From VYFG01 sp965248685 (lineage in GTDB: Bacteria > Pseudomonadota > Gammaproteobacteria > Arenicellales > Poriferihabitantaceae), in assembly GCA_965248685.1 (NCBI GenBank), contig CBDFKC010000002.1, positions 944,376 to 1,008,375 of the forward strand: a stretch of DNA of 64,000 bases, read 5' to 3'. Below the pieces are notes generated by a model. The model ran no database searches. It worked only from the letters and a program-made list of their open reading frames with translations, and was not told where the DNA came from. The position numbers were made by a program, and so were the translations under genes. This document shows, piece by piece, positions 35,014-43,482 of the stretch (the first letter of the stretch is position 1; every line of letters starts with the position of its first letter).

Positions 35014-36702
35014 TTGCGCCCAACACTCTACGGTAACCGCCATGCCGTTTCCGCCGGTCACTATCTTGCTGCCGCAGCCGGAAATGAAATTTTGGAGGCA
35101 GGGGGAAACGCCATCGATGCAGGGTGCGCTGCAGGTATGGCGCTCGCCGTGCTACACGCCGATGAGGTCTGTTTTTCCGGTGTTGCACCGATCATTATTC
35201 GTACTGCGAGTGGTGAGGTTGTCACCATTGCAGGGCTTGGACATTGGCCCATGGCCATACCAGCCGATATTTTCATGCGTGAGCATGGTGGTGAAATACC
35301 CATTGGGGTACTGCGGACTGTTGTACCCGCCGCACCGGATGCCTGGATTACAGCACTGCGTGACTATGGCACGATGTCTTTTGGCGATGTGGCGGCAGCG
35401 GCGATAGAGTACGCACGCGACGGATTTTCCGTGTTTCACTATCTTGCATCGGCGCTTGAACACAATGCGGAACAGGAGAGCCACTGGCCCGCCAACGCGG
35501 CGATTTTTATGCCTAATGGTAGACCACCACGCGTCGGCGAGCGCTTTGTTCAAACCGATCTGGCCGCAACGATCCAATACATGGTCGATGAGGAAAAAGC
35601 GGCGGCGCATGGTGGACGAAAAGTCGGACTGGAAGCGGCCCATGCGGCATTTTATGTGGGCGACATTGCGGAACGAATTGTTGCCCATATGCAGAGCGAG
35701 GGCGGGTACTTGTCGCGCGATGATCTCGCCAATTTCCGTAGTCAAATCGGACCAGCCATTCAGGGCCGCTGGCGCGATTTCAATCTGTTCACGTGTGGGC
35801 CATGGTGTCAGGGACCAACCCTGATACAGTCCTTGCTCACGATGGAAAGGGCTGGCTTGGACGGCTTAAAGCAAAACAGCGCAGACTATCTTCATTTGCT
35901 GATCGAAGTCATCAAGTGCACCTTTGCGGACCGTGAATATTACTATGGCGATCCGGACTTTATCGACGTTCCGTTGGAACGCTTGCACGGTACTGTCAAT
36001 ATTGACGCGTGGCTTGAACGCATTGATTCCAGGCAAGCTGAATCACACATACCGCTACCGAACGGTGTGAACGAACCTTTTAATTTTCCGGCAACCGAAG
36101 GTCTGCCGGGACGTGATCCCGATACGTCCTATCTGTGTGCCGTCGACAAGTGGGGGAATGCTTTCTCGGCAACACCTTCAGACGGGATGTGGAACACACC
36201 CGTTGTTCCCGGGACCGGTCTTATACTGTCGGCTCGTGGCTGTCAGTCACGAACAGATCCCAGCCATCCCAGTGGCATCGCCCCTGGAAAACGTCCCCGC
36301 CTGACTCCCAACCCGGCAATCGCTCTACGCGATGACGGCACGGTTATGCCATTTGGCGCACCCGGCGGTGATGCCCAGGTACAATCCATGCTTCAGGTGT
36401 TTCTGAATATATTTCACTTTGGGATGGATGTGCAGGATGCAATCGACGCACCACGTGTAACCTCACACAGTTTCCCATCGTCATTTTCTCCTTATAATTA
36501 TTACCCGGGTTGTGTCAGTTTGGAGGGCCGCATTGGCGAAGCGGTGCAAAAGGATTTAGCTGCTCGAAGCCACCGCATAAACATTTATCCAGAATACACC
36601 AGGAGAGTAGCCGCAGTTGAAGTCATCGTTGCGGAACCAAAACCAGGCTTTATCCGCGCCGGCGCTGACCCGCGTCAGCCAGCGTATGCGATTGTACGTT
36701 AG
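35014..36702 (+). CDS. Gamma-glutamyltransferase family (Ntn hydrolase)
   Basis: 562 residues from TTG 35014, with GAGG about 7 bp upstream. The N-terminal GNRHAVSAGHYLAAAAGNEIL and GGNAIDA motifs, and the nucleophile Thr T371 in DPDTSYLCAVDKWGNAFS, place it in the family. The protein should self-cleave before T371. No signal peptide is seen, unlike classical periplasmic GGT, so it is probably a cytoplasmic hydrolase of a gamma-glutamyl or other amide. In polyamine catabolism gamma-glutamyl intermediates are well known. Last gene of the G+C-rich cluster. Confidence 0.85.
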   Translation: MRPTLYGNRHAVSAGHYLAAAAGNEILEAGGNAIDAGCAAGMALAVLHADEVCFSGVAPIIIRTASGEVVTIAGLGHWPMAIPADIFMREHGGEIPIGVLRTVVPAAPDAWITALRDYGTMSFGDVAAAAIEYARDGFSVFHYLASALEHNAEQESHWPANAAIFMPNGRPPRVGERFVQTDLAATIQYMVDEEKAAAHGGRKVGLEAAHAAFYVGDIAERIVAHMQSEGGYLSRDDLANFRSQIGPAIQGRWRDFNLFTCGPWCQGPTLIQSLLTMERAGLDGLKQNSADYLHLLIEVIKCTFADREYYYGDPDFIDVPLERLHGTVNIDAWLERIDSRQAESHIPLPNGVNEPFNFPATEGLPGRDPDTSYLCAVDKWGNAFSATPSDGMWNTPVVPGTGLILSARGCQSRTDPSHPSGIAPGKRPRLTPNPAIALRDDGTVMPFGAPGGDAQVQSMLQVFLNIFHFGMDVQDAIDAPRVTSHSFPSSFSPYNYYPGCVSLEGRIGEAVQKDLAARSHRINIYPEYTRRVAAVEVIVAEPKPGFIRAGADPRQPAYAIVR

Positions 36703-36794
36703 AGTCTATGGTTGAGTGGCGATATGAAGTTTGCAACGAAATGGCAAATTACCATGAAAACATACGGGTGCGTATTTAGGGCTTAGCGGATGTT

Positions 36795-36868
36795 GGAAGC
36801 AAAAGGGTCAGACTCGATAGAAGCAAAAGGGTCAGACTCGATTGGAAGCAAAAGGGTCAGACTCGATT
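36795..36868 (+). repeat. Three tandem copies of a 24-25-bp unit with AAGGGTCAGACTCGAT
   Basis: Three consecutive units of GGAAGCAAAAGGGTCAGACTCGATT with small end variations. They sit at the right edge of the G+C-rich cluster and run into a RAYT transposase remnant, whose TGA stop lies inside the last unit. Confidence 0.85.
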
Positions 36869-37075
36869 GAACCATTTTTGTCGCCGCCCGCCTCTTTGTG
36901 CCGAGCTGATTTGCCCTAATACAAGATCCGTTAAATTTTCCTTGAATAGTTCACTTCCCAGCGCCCAACCTTTATGCCGAGTTTCGCCGATTTCTTTCAC
37001 AAACTTTTCTTCCAATCGATTTTCGAACAACCGGTTACTGCAGGAATTCGGTATCCCATTGCAGACAAGTCTTTC
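36857..37075 (-). pseudogene. REP-associated tyrosine transposase (RAYT), C-terminal remnant
   Basis: A 72-codon open segment on the minus strand reads LFENRLEEKFVKEIGETRHK, then GWALGSELFKENL, ending GGRRQKWFNRV. That matches the C-terminal tail of RAYT/Y1-type transposases (the GW-LGSE-FK motif then a basic end). The HUH catalytic part is missing and the frame is closed upstream. The gap 37076-37201 holds nothing recognisable. Confidence 0.65.
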
Positions 37076-37201
37076 TCATCGTTTGCCGTCCAGTCATCAT
37101 AGACGGCTTGTTGTTCTTCAGAAGGATTTGCCTGACAAGAACTACCGACTTTGGTTTTTTCACTTATTATTTATCTGGCTCCAATTAGTTTGTTTGCCAA
37201 T

Positions 37202-38305
37202 CTATTGATAAACCGCAATGGGGTGCCCGAGACTTTGATAATCTGGTTCTACCCCCAAACCAGGCGTATCCGACGCAAATAGTTTTCCGTCTCTGGTCGC
37301 TGGCGCCGGGGTCCCCGTTGGCTCAAGGTTATAGCTATGTAAATCTGTCGTATTTACCAGAAACTCCTCTGGCGTTGATGCAGCAAAATGTGACAGTGTC
37401 GCCGTCGTTATCTCTCCACCCCAGGTGTCTTCGCTAACCACAGGAATGCGGTTGTCGATCAAATAATCTCGGACTCGCCGGGCTTTAGACAAACCACCCA
37501 GGTTAGAAATTTTAAGACAAATTACTTCTGCAGCACGATCAGCAACCACCCGCTGCGCCATGTGAATTCCAGTAATACATTCATCCAGTTTCATTGGCAG
37601 GTCAATTCGTCGTCGAACCTGTAAGCATTCTTCGTAGGAGTGACAAGGCTGCTCCATGATGTAGTCCAGATCTCGGGTAGCGCGCGCGACTTTCAATGCT
37701 TCGTCCACATGCCAACCCTGATTCGCATCAGCCAGGGCTTTCTCGTCATCCTTGAGAACAGAGACCGTGGCACGAATTCGATCAATATCTTTTCGCCAAT
37801 TCCCACCCACTTTAATTTGAAATTGCTTATAACCATCAGCTCGTAGTATTTCCAACTCCGCCACCATTTCATCCGGTTCCTTTTGTGGTGCAGGACGGTA
37901 CATGGGTGCACCATCAGTAAGTTTTCCTCCCAACATCATCCACACGGGTTGTTCACAATCTTTACCCAGAATATCCCAACAAGCCGCATCGAATGCTGCC
38001 TTGGCGTATCCATGGCCTTGCACCGTGTGGTCCATAATCCGTTCAATTAAGGCTACTTGTCTTGGATCCTGTCCGAGTAAAGCTGGCGCTAATAACCTAG
38101 CAGTGGCCTCGGTGCCTTCACTATGAGCAACCATGTAATTATTGCCACAGGGACAGAATTCACCGCAACCTGTCAACCCAGAATCAGTTTCAATTGCAAC
38201 AATAGTGGATAAACCGGCCTCAATGACATTCCCTCTTCCCCACGAATACGCTCCGCGATCATACCGAAGCACTTTTTTGTACAGCGAGATTTTAGTGATT
38301 TTCAT
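37202..38305 (-). CDS. Mandelate racemase/MLE-family enolase-superfamily enzyme, HpbD (hydroxyproline-betaine 2-epimerase)-like
   Basis: 367 residues, MLE subgroup. Catalytic bases K165 (QFQIKVGG) and K265 (CLKISNLGG) oppose each other across the active site. Metal ligands are D193 (ADANQGW), E218 (IMEQPC) and D241 (KLDEC). The segments CGEFCPCGNNYM and MEQPCHSYEE resemble what I recall of hydroxyproline-betaine 2-epimerase. The two-lysine chemistry suits 1,1-proton transfer at C2 of a proline betaine. It ends the operon Rieske - MDR dehydrogenase - this gene. Confidence 0.8.
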   Translation of the reverse strand: MKITKISLYKKVLRYDRGAYSWGRGNVIEAGLSTIVAIETDSGLTGCGEFCPCGNNYMVAHSEGTEATARLLAPALLGQDPRQVALIERIMDHTVQGHGYAKAAFDAACWDILGKDCEQPVWMMLGGKLTDGAPMYRPAPQKEPDEMVAELEILRADGYKQFQIKVGGNWRKDIDRIRATVSVLKDDEKALADANQGWHVDEALKVARATRDLDYIMEQPCHSYEECLQVRRRIDLPMKLDECITGIHMAQRVVADRAAEVICLKISNLGGLSKARRVRDYLIDNRIPVVSEDTWGGEITTATLSHFAASTPEEFLVNTTDLHSYNLEPTGTPAPATRDGKLFASDTPGLGVEPDYQSLGHPIAVYQ

Positions 38306-38323
38306 TTACATGTATTCTCTGAT

Positions 38324-39421
38324 TTACATCGTTACTACTATCTTGCCAATATGCTGCTTTTTCATAAAGGATTGCTGTGCTTTAGCCAGGTCTTTTAAAG
38401 GCCAGGTCTCAGCCAAAACGGGTTTCAATTGCCCGCTTTCAATATACTTTACCAACCTGGCAAAAATTCCCTGGGGAATAACCGTCGCTCCGGTAAACTG
38501 CAAATCTCGATAAACCAGTTTACGCAAATCGAAATCAATCATTGGTCCGGAAATACATCCACTACTGGAGTATCTGCCACCTTGCCTTAGACAGTTAATC
38601 AATACGCTAAACGTTTCGCCGCCCACAACATCTGCCGCAACATCGATCGACCCACCTGCCAGGTCTTTAATCTCAGATTCCAGATCAGGGTTAGTTCGAT
38701 CAACTACATGATCTACCCCCAAATCCAGCAAGCCCTGTTCTTTGCCCCGGCTCGATATCGCAATAACTGTTGCATTACGAATTTTTGCCAGTTGAATCGC
38801 CGCGGAACCTACCCCACCAGAAGCACCAGAAATTGCAATAGTTTCACGTTCCATTAAACCCGAACGTTCGATGAGGTTTTCTGCGGTACCATAGGCGCAA
38901 GCAAATGTTGCCAGTTCCGCATCAGTGTAATCAGAGTCAATCAAATGGACATTATGTACCGGTGCCAGCGCATACTCTGCATAACCACCATTTGTCTCTG
39001 AACCAAAATAGCGTGCAGTAGACAAATCTTTAGGATTTCTGCGGTTGAGAAACCAGGGGTCAATTAATACCCGATTACCAATTAAAGCAGAGTCTGCGTC
39101 AGGTTTACACTCTCCACCAACAGACTCCACTACACCGCACACGTCAGCACCTTGAATCAGCGGAAATTGAATTTCGCTATTGCCCCAACTACCGTCTGCC
39201 TCATTGGAATCATCATAACCACCAACAACGGCGTCTTCGGTAATTCCCTGCTCTACACCTTTGGAGTACCACGCAGTTCGTGTGTTGATATCGGTATTAT
39301 TTAATCCGCAGGCATGGACTCGAATTAATACCTCGCCTTTACCTGTCACCGGTTTTTCTACATCTTCCCGGTATTCCAGTTTATCCAGTCCACCATGGCC
39401 TGTCAGTAATACTGCTTTCAA
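38324..39421 (-). CDS. MDR-family alcohol dehydrogenase/quinone oxidoreductase
   Basis: 365 residues. N-terminal GroES-like domain (GKGEVLIRVHACGLNNTDINTR) and a Rossmann domain with SGASGGVGSAAIQLAKI. The zinc-binding cysteine is replaced by Asn in GLNNTD, so it is more like the quinone oxidoreductase/zinc-free branch, NADPH-dependent. It overlaps the Rieske gene by 4 bp and precedes the HpbD-like gene by 18 bp. Role in the pathway unknown: perhaps oxidation or reduction of a ring or aldehyde intermediate. Confidence 0.8.
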   Translation of the reverse strand: MKAVLLTGHGGLDKLEYREDVEKPVTGKGEVLIRVHACGLNNTDINTRTAWYSKGVEQGITEDAVVGGYDDSNEADGSWGNSEIQFPLIQGADVCGVVESVGGECKPDADSALIGNRVLIDPWFLNRRNPKDLSTARYFGSETNGGYAEYALAPVHNVHLIDSDYTDAELATFACAYGTAENLIERSGLMERETIAISGASGGVGSAAIQLAKIRNATVIAISSRGKEQGLLDLGVDHVVDRTNPDLESEIKDLAGGSIDVAADVVGGETFSVLINCLRQGGRYSSSGCISGPMIDFDLRKLVYRDLQFTGATVIPQGIFARLVKYIESGQLKPVLAETWPLKDLAKAQQSFMKKQHIGKIVVTM

Positions 39422-40593
39422 CTTTCCGCCACCATTGTGTTATAGACTAATCTGGCAAAGTGTTGCAAAACCGGATCCCAGTACGGCGATAACACCCCCC
39501 CATCAAATCCCTCTGAAGACCTGCCAGCTTGCATCCGTTCGATCACCCCTACATCTTCATTATTCAAATCATGCCAATTTTGCACAACGGTATTTCGCCC
39601 TGCCGTGTATTCTTCGGATGTGGCACCCTCACCAATAAAATAGAGCGCAATGGTTTCCTTACATCGATCAATTCCCATCGGAGTCGCTATAAACACATCC
39701 ACTTGATCCGGAAATATTTCAAATGCAAAGTTTGGAAACAACACAAACCAATCTCCACGATTCTGTTTGTCTTTGGGCAAATTTGGAAAGTACGGCAGAC
39801 CTTCGCCTCTGGCAGGGTCCGTTTTCTGAAACGTGTAACCACATTTCAGCACGTGATTTTCGAAGGTTGGAGGGTCACGCTCCGCCATACTGACAAATGA
39901 ATTCAACCAGGGATGGCAGGAAAACACATGGTATGGCTCAATAAAGTTTTCAATCGCCAGTTTCCAATTCGCCTTTATATCAAACTCCAATGCATCACCA
40001 AAATGCAAATCACTAAAATCGTATCCGTCCAAATATTTGGCAATAGGCGCAATGTATTCGCAGAGCTCAGACGCATTGCCATCGAGATTCACAAACACCC
40101 AGTCATGCCAGGTTTCACATCTTACCTCCTTCAAATCAGCACGATGACAACTCGATTGGTTAATATCATGTTTTTCTCCACCATAAAAATGTGGGCGTGC
40201 TAACAATTTTCCCTGAAGACTATAACTCCAGGAATGATTCGGGCAGACAAATGATTTTTTATCGCAAAGGGTTTCATTAACTAATCGGGCTCCACGATGG
40301 CGGCAAACGTTATGAAATGCGCGGACCACATTATCGTCACCTTTCACTAATACCAGTGGAGCGCCGGCTATATCCACCGGAATCATCGTTCCTGGTTTAT
40401 CAAGCTTATGCGCAAACTCTGCAAACACCCAAGTTTTACGAAATACGGTTTTCTGTTCAAACTGATAAAACGCATTACTTGTATAGGCTACATTAGGCAA
40501 AGCTGAACCATTTTCTGTAGCTACATTAAGTCGATTCACCAAATCATCATCGAAAAAGTCCGCTACAGTTGAGTGATTGGTAGTTGGAGCCAT
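39418..40593 (-). CDS. Rieske non-haem iron oxygenase alpha subunit (betaine demethylase-like)
   Basis: 391 residues from ATG 40593 (MAPTTNHSTVADFF). The longer frame to 40686 runs over the operator and was rejected. The Rieske cluster is CRHRGARL (C97, H99) with CPNHSW (C117, H120). The mononuclear iron site shows in IENFIEPYHVFSCHP. This layout is that of glycine-betaine and stachydrine (proline betaine) demethylases. No reductase partner is adjacent; the MDR or FMN/FAD protein could supply electrons. First gene of the leftward arm of the cluster. Confidence 0.85.
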   Translation of the reverse strand: MAPTTNHSTVADFFDDDLVNRLNVATENGSALPNVAYTSNAFYQFEQKTVFRKTWVFAEFAHKLDKPGTMIPVDIAGAPLVLVKGDDNVVRAFHNVCRHRGARLVNETLCDKKSFVCPNHSWSYSLQGKLLARPHFYGGEKHDINQSSCHRADLKEVRCETWHDWVFVNLDGNASELCEYIAPIAKYLDGYDFSDLHFGDALEFDIKANWKLAIENFIEPYHVFSCHPWLNSFVSMAERDPPTFENHVLKCGYTFQKTDPARGEGLPYFPNLPKDKQNRGDWFVLFPNFAFEIFPDQVDVFIATPMGIDRCKETIALYFIGEGATSEEYTAGRNTVVQNWHDLNNEDVGVIERMQAGRSSEGFDGGVLSPYWDPVLQHFARLVYNTMVAES

Positions 40594-40630
40594 GGTAAAG
40601 ATTGTGAAAATTGGAAATATTTTTTTAATA

Positions 40631-40660
40631 AAATGAAAATATAGTGCTATATTTTCATTT
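40631..40660. promoter_or_regulatory. Perfect 30-bp palindrome in the divergent promoter
   Basis: AAATGAAAATATAG and its exact complement CTATATTTTCATTT (14-bp arms, 2-bp centre) lie between the divergent Rieske and flavin-oxidoreductase starts. The site is placed to control both arms, most likely through the XRE-cupin regulator encoded at 42642. Confidence 0.8.
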
Positions 40661-40695
40661 AAGCAACCCGTTTTCTCAGAAACCATTCAGGATTT

Positions 40696-42654
40696 ATGTT
40701 CCAGAATCTACTGCAACCAATCAGCCTCGGACCAACAAAGATTCGAAACCGGGTCTTTAATCCCCCCCACGGCACTACGCTGGGACATGATGGTATCGCA
40801 ACAAAGCAATTAATCGCCTACCACCAGGCTCGCGCCCGAGGAGGCGTTGGTTTGATTATTCTGGAAGGTATGACCCATCACCCCAGCTATGGATACAAAG
40901 AATCCTTTCTCTATGCTGGCAGCGACGACATCATTCCCGGAATGAAAAGACTGGGTAAAGCTTGCAGGAAAAATGAAACCCCGGTATTCGGTCAGCTTTT
41001 TCATGCAGGCCGCGCTGTTCGTTTAAGTCATGATGGTTCCAAACCCCTTACCTACTCGGCCTCGGATATTCCGGACGAACGATATCGAGTAATCTCCGTG
41101 CCAATGCCAACGGATATGGTGTGGGAAATTATCGAAAGTTATGTCAATGCCGCTGGTCGATTAGCCGAGGCCGAACTCGATGGTGTGGAGATACTTGCCA
41201 GCATGGGATATTTAATTTCCCAGTTTCTTAACCCGGCTATCAATAATCGGCAAGATGAATTTGGTGGCAGCCTGGAAAACAGGATGCGGTTGCTCAGGGA
41301 AATCGTTACCCGTACCAGAGTAAAAATTGGCGACGACAAAACGCTGGGAATTCGAATTACGTTAGATGAAAAAATTGACAACGGAATGGATGGCGATGAA
41401 ATCGTTAAGGTATGCCAATCACTGGAAACGGATAACAATCTTGATTATTTCAGCGTCATCTCCGGCACCACCGCGGCCCCTGGAGGTTGGGTACATGTGT
41501 TTCCCCCAATGGCCGTGCCAGAAGCCTTTGTTGCCAATGATGCCGAACGCCTGAAGCAGTCGTTGAGTAAACCTGTATTAGTTGCCGGAAGAATCAACCA
41601 ACCACAGGTTGCCGAAGAAATCCTGTCCTCTGGAAAAGCCGATATGGTGGGCATCGCCCGAGCGTTGATAGCTGACCCTGAATTTGTCAATAAGTTTTCT
41701 TCTGAAAAAAGCAAAGATATACGAGCCTGCATCGGATGTAATCAAGCCTGCGTGGGTCATCGCCTGGCACATCATGCTGTGTCCTGTATTCAAAATCCTG
41801 TGAGTGGACGGGAGTTGGAATTTTCCAGAGGTGAGAAATCTAATATCGCAAAATCCGTATTGGTAGTAGGCGGCGGACCAGGAGGAATGAAAGCCGCGGT
41901 GACTGCAGCAAAACGGGGGCATCAAGTTCAATTGCTGGAAACATCAAATAAACTCGGGGGCCAGGTCCTGTTGGCAGAGAAGCTCCCTGGTCGCGCAGAA
42001 TTCGGCGGTGTTACAACGAACTTGACTCATGAACTTATGCAATCCAACGTCGAAGTCCATTTAAATACTGAAGTAGATGTAAATACGATTAAAAATATTG
42101 ACCCACACACCATCATATTGGCAACGGGAGCCACACCTCGTTTACCCGACGTCGAAGTAAATGGTGTCGATTTAGTAGACTCATGGAGCGTAATTGATGG
42201 TACCCAGAAAGTAGGTCAGCGGGTTGTCATAGCGGATTGGGCATGCGACTGGAGTGGATTGGGCATTGCGCAAAAACTCGCCATGAACGGGCATCATGTT
42301 CGGTTGCTTTGTGGTGCAAGTGTGCCGGGAGAGTCGTTACAGGGCATCGTTCGGGATCAATGGATTGGAGAGTTGCACGCATTGGATATAGAGATGATTC
42401 CCTTTGCGCGATTTTATGGCGCGCAAGAGAACACCGCTTACTTTCAACATATGACAAGTGAGCAACCCATAATTTGTGAAAATGTCGACACTATTGTTAG
42501 TTGCTATGCGCCCAAGTCAAACAACCAGCATCCATGGATGGAAAACCTCATGGAAAGCTTGAATGTAGATATTCAACTCATCGGCGATGCTATTTCCCCT
42601 CGTACGGTAGAAGAAGCAGTATTAGAGGGGTTTAAAAGCGCATGGCAAATTTAA
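40696..42654 (+). CDS. FMN/FAD/Fe-S NADH:flavin oxidoreductase (N-methylproline demethylase/StcD-like)
   Basis: 652 residues, trimethylamine-dehydrogenase/2,4-dienoyl-CoA reductase architecture. OYE-type FMN barrel 1-350 (GLIILEGMTHHPSYG, GQLFHAGR), a 4Fe-4S cluster (CIGCNQACVGHR) and an FAD/NAD domain (VLVVGGGPGGMKAAVTA). Enzymes with this layout remove N-methyl groups from methylproline in stachydrine and hydroxyproline-betaine pathways. AGGA precedes ATG 40696, and the end overlaps the regulator gene by 13 bp. Confidence 0.85.
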   Translation: MFQNLLQPISLGPTKIRNRVFNPPHGTTLGHDGIATKQLIAYHQARARGGVGLIILEGMTHHPSYGYKESFLYAGSDDIIPGMKRLGKACRKNETPVFGQLFHAGRAVRLSHDGSKPLTYSASDIPDERYRVISVPMPTDMVWEIIESYVNAAGRLAEAELDGVEILASMGYLISQFLNPAINNRQDEFGGSLENRMRLLREIVTRTRVKIGDDKTLGIRITLDEKIDNGMDGDEIVKVCQSLETDNNLDYFSVISGTTAAPGGWVHVFPPMAVPEAFVANDAERLKQSLSKPVLVAGRINQPQVAEEILSSGKADMVGIARALIADPEFVNKFSSEKSKDIRACIGCNQACVGHRLAHHAVSCIQNPVSGRELEFSRGEKSNIAKSVLVVGGGPGGMKAAVTAAKRGHQVQLLETSNKLGGQVLLAEKLPGRAEFGGVTTNLTHELMQSNVEVHLNTEVDVNTIKNIDPHTIILATGATPRLPDVEVNGVDLVDSWSVIDGTQKVGQRVVIADWACDWSGLGIAQKLAMNGHHVRLLCGASVPGESLQGIVRDQWIGELHALDIEMIPFARFYGAQENTAYFQHMTSEQPIICENVDTIVSCYAPKSNNQHPWMENLMESLNVDIQLIGDAISPRTVEEAVLEGFKSAWQI

Positions 42655-43271
42655 CAGCCGTGAATACCAAAGCTGACGACAAATTAGCCAACCTTGGCAA
42701 TGAAATTCGCCAGCTTCGCAAAGTTCGTGGGCTCACCCTGGAACAGATGTCCTCAGCCACCGGAAAATCCGTAGGATTTCTCAGTCAGGTAGAGCGCAAT
42801 ATCACCAAACCTTCCGTTGCTGCCCTGCAAAAAATATCCGAAGCTTTGGACATTCATATAGGCTGGTTTTTCCCTGCTGACGGGGCCGAACAAAGTGAAG
42901 ATGAAAAGCAATATGTAGTCAGAAAAGCCAACCGACGTCGATTATCTTATTCTGCTTTATCCAACACCGACTATCTTGGACTACATGATCATTTACTATC
43001 GACAAATTTGAATGGTCAATTAGCCATGGGCATTTCCCGTTATGAACCAGGTGCTTCAACTGGAGATGATAGTTATCGCCATGATGGAGAAGAAGCGGGT
43101 ATTATTCTATCTGGACTACTAGAATTGATCATCGACGATAAGGTTTACATTCTCGAACAAGGTGACAGCTTTTCATTTGATAGCAGTTTGAACCACCGAT
43201 TCGCCAATGCATCCAAAACTGAAGATACCGTCGTGGTATGGGCTAATTCCCCTATTAGCCTAAGGTATTAG
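42642..43271 (+). CDS. XRE-cupin transcriptional regulator
   Basis: 209 residues: N-terminal XRE HTH (about 18-72: IRQLRKVRGLTLEQMSSATG, SVGFLSQVERN) and a C-terminal cupin effector domain (about 125-205; the ligand is usually a small amine or amino acid). This layout is typical of PuuR-type regulators of amine catabolism. Overlap with the oxidoreductase gene ties its expression to the cluster, and it probably binds the 30-bp palindrome at 40631. Confidence 0.85.
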   Translation: MANLTAVNTKADDKLANLGNEIRQLRKVRGLTLEQMSSATGKSVGFLSQVERNITKPSVAALQKISEALDIHIGWFFPADGAEQSEDEKQYVVRKANRRRLSYSALSNTDYLGLHDHLLSTNLNGQLAMGISRYEPGASTGDDSYRHDGEEAGIILSGLLELIIDDKVYILEQGDSFSFDSSLNHRFANASKTEDTVVVWANSPISLRY

Positions 43272-43482
43272 GTGGATCGGTAATAATCTACCAAGGGGGC
43301 ATCAGCACAGCACTTTATTGACAGCAGAAATGACTTCATCGCCCACTCGTTCCATAGATTTAAAAATGTATTTATAGGATATCGATCGCGGCATATTGCA
43401 TAAACACACGCAGGTGGGTCATCCTACAATCGTTTACGTCATCGTGCACCACATGACTTACAACGTAAAGGTGTGATGGGCG
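43272..43482. other. Intergenic between the XRE-cupin and hipA genes
   Basis: Convergent gap. A 30-codon minus-strand frame (43302-43394, ending SMERVGDEVISAVNKVLC) looks protein-like but is too short to assign. Nothing else stands out. Confidence 0.4.

Noticed and set aside
36795..36868. CRISPR array
   Set aside because: The three units are directly adjacent with no unique spacers.
36867..37208. 113-codon plus-strand frame
   Set aside because: It is the antisense of the RAYT remnant and has no domain or ribosome binding site.
43302..43394. 30-codon minus-strand frame ending SMERVGDEVISAVNKVLC
   Set aside because: Protein-like, but too short to call a gene; kept only as a note in the intergenic entry.
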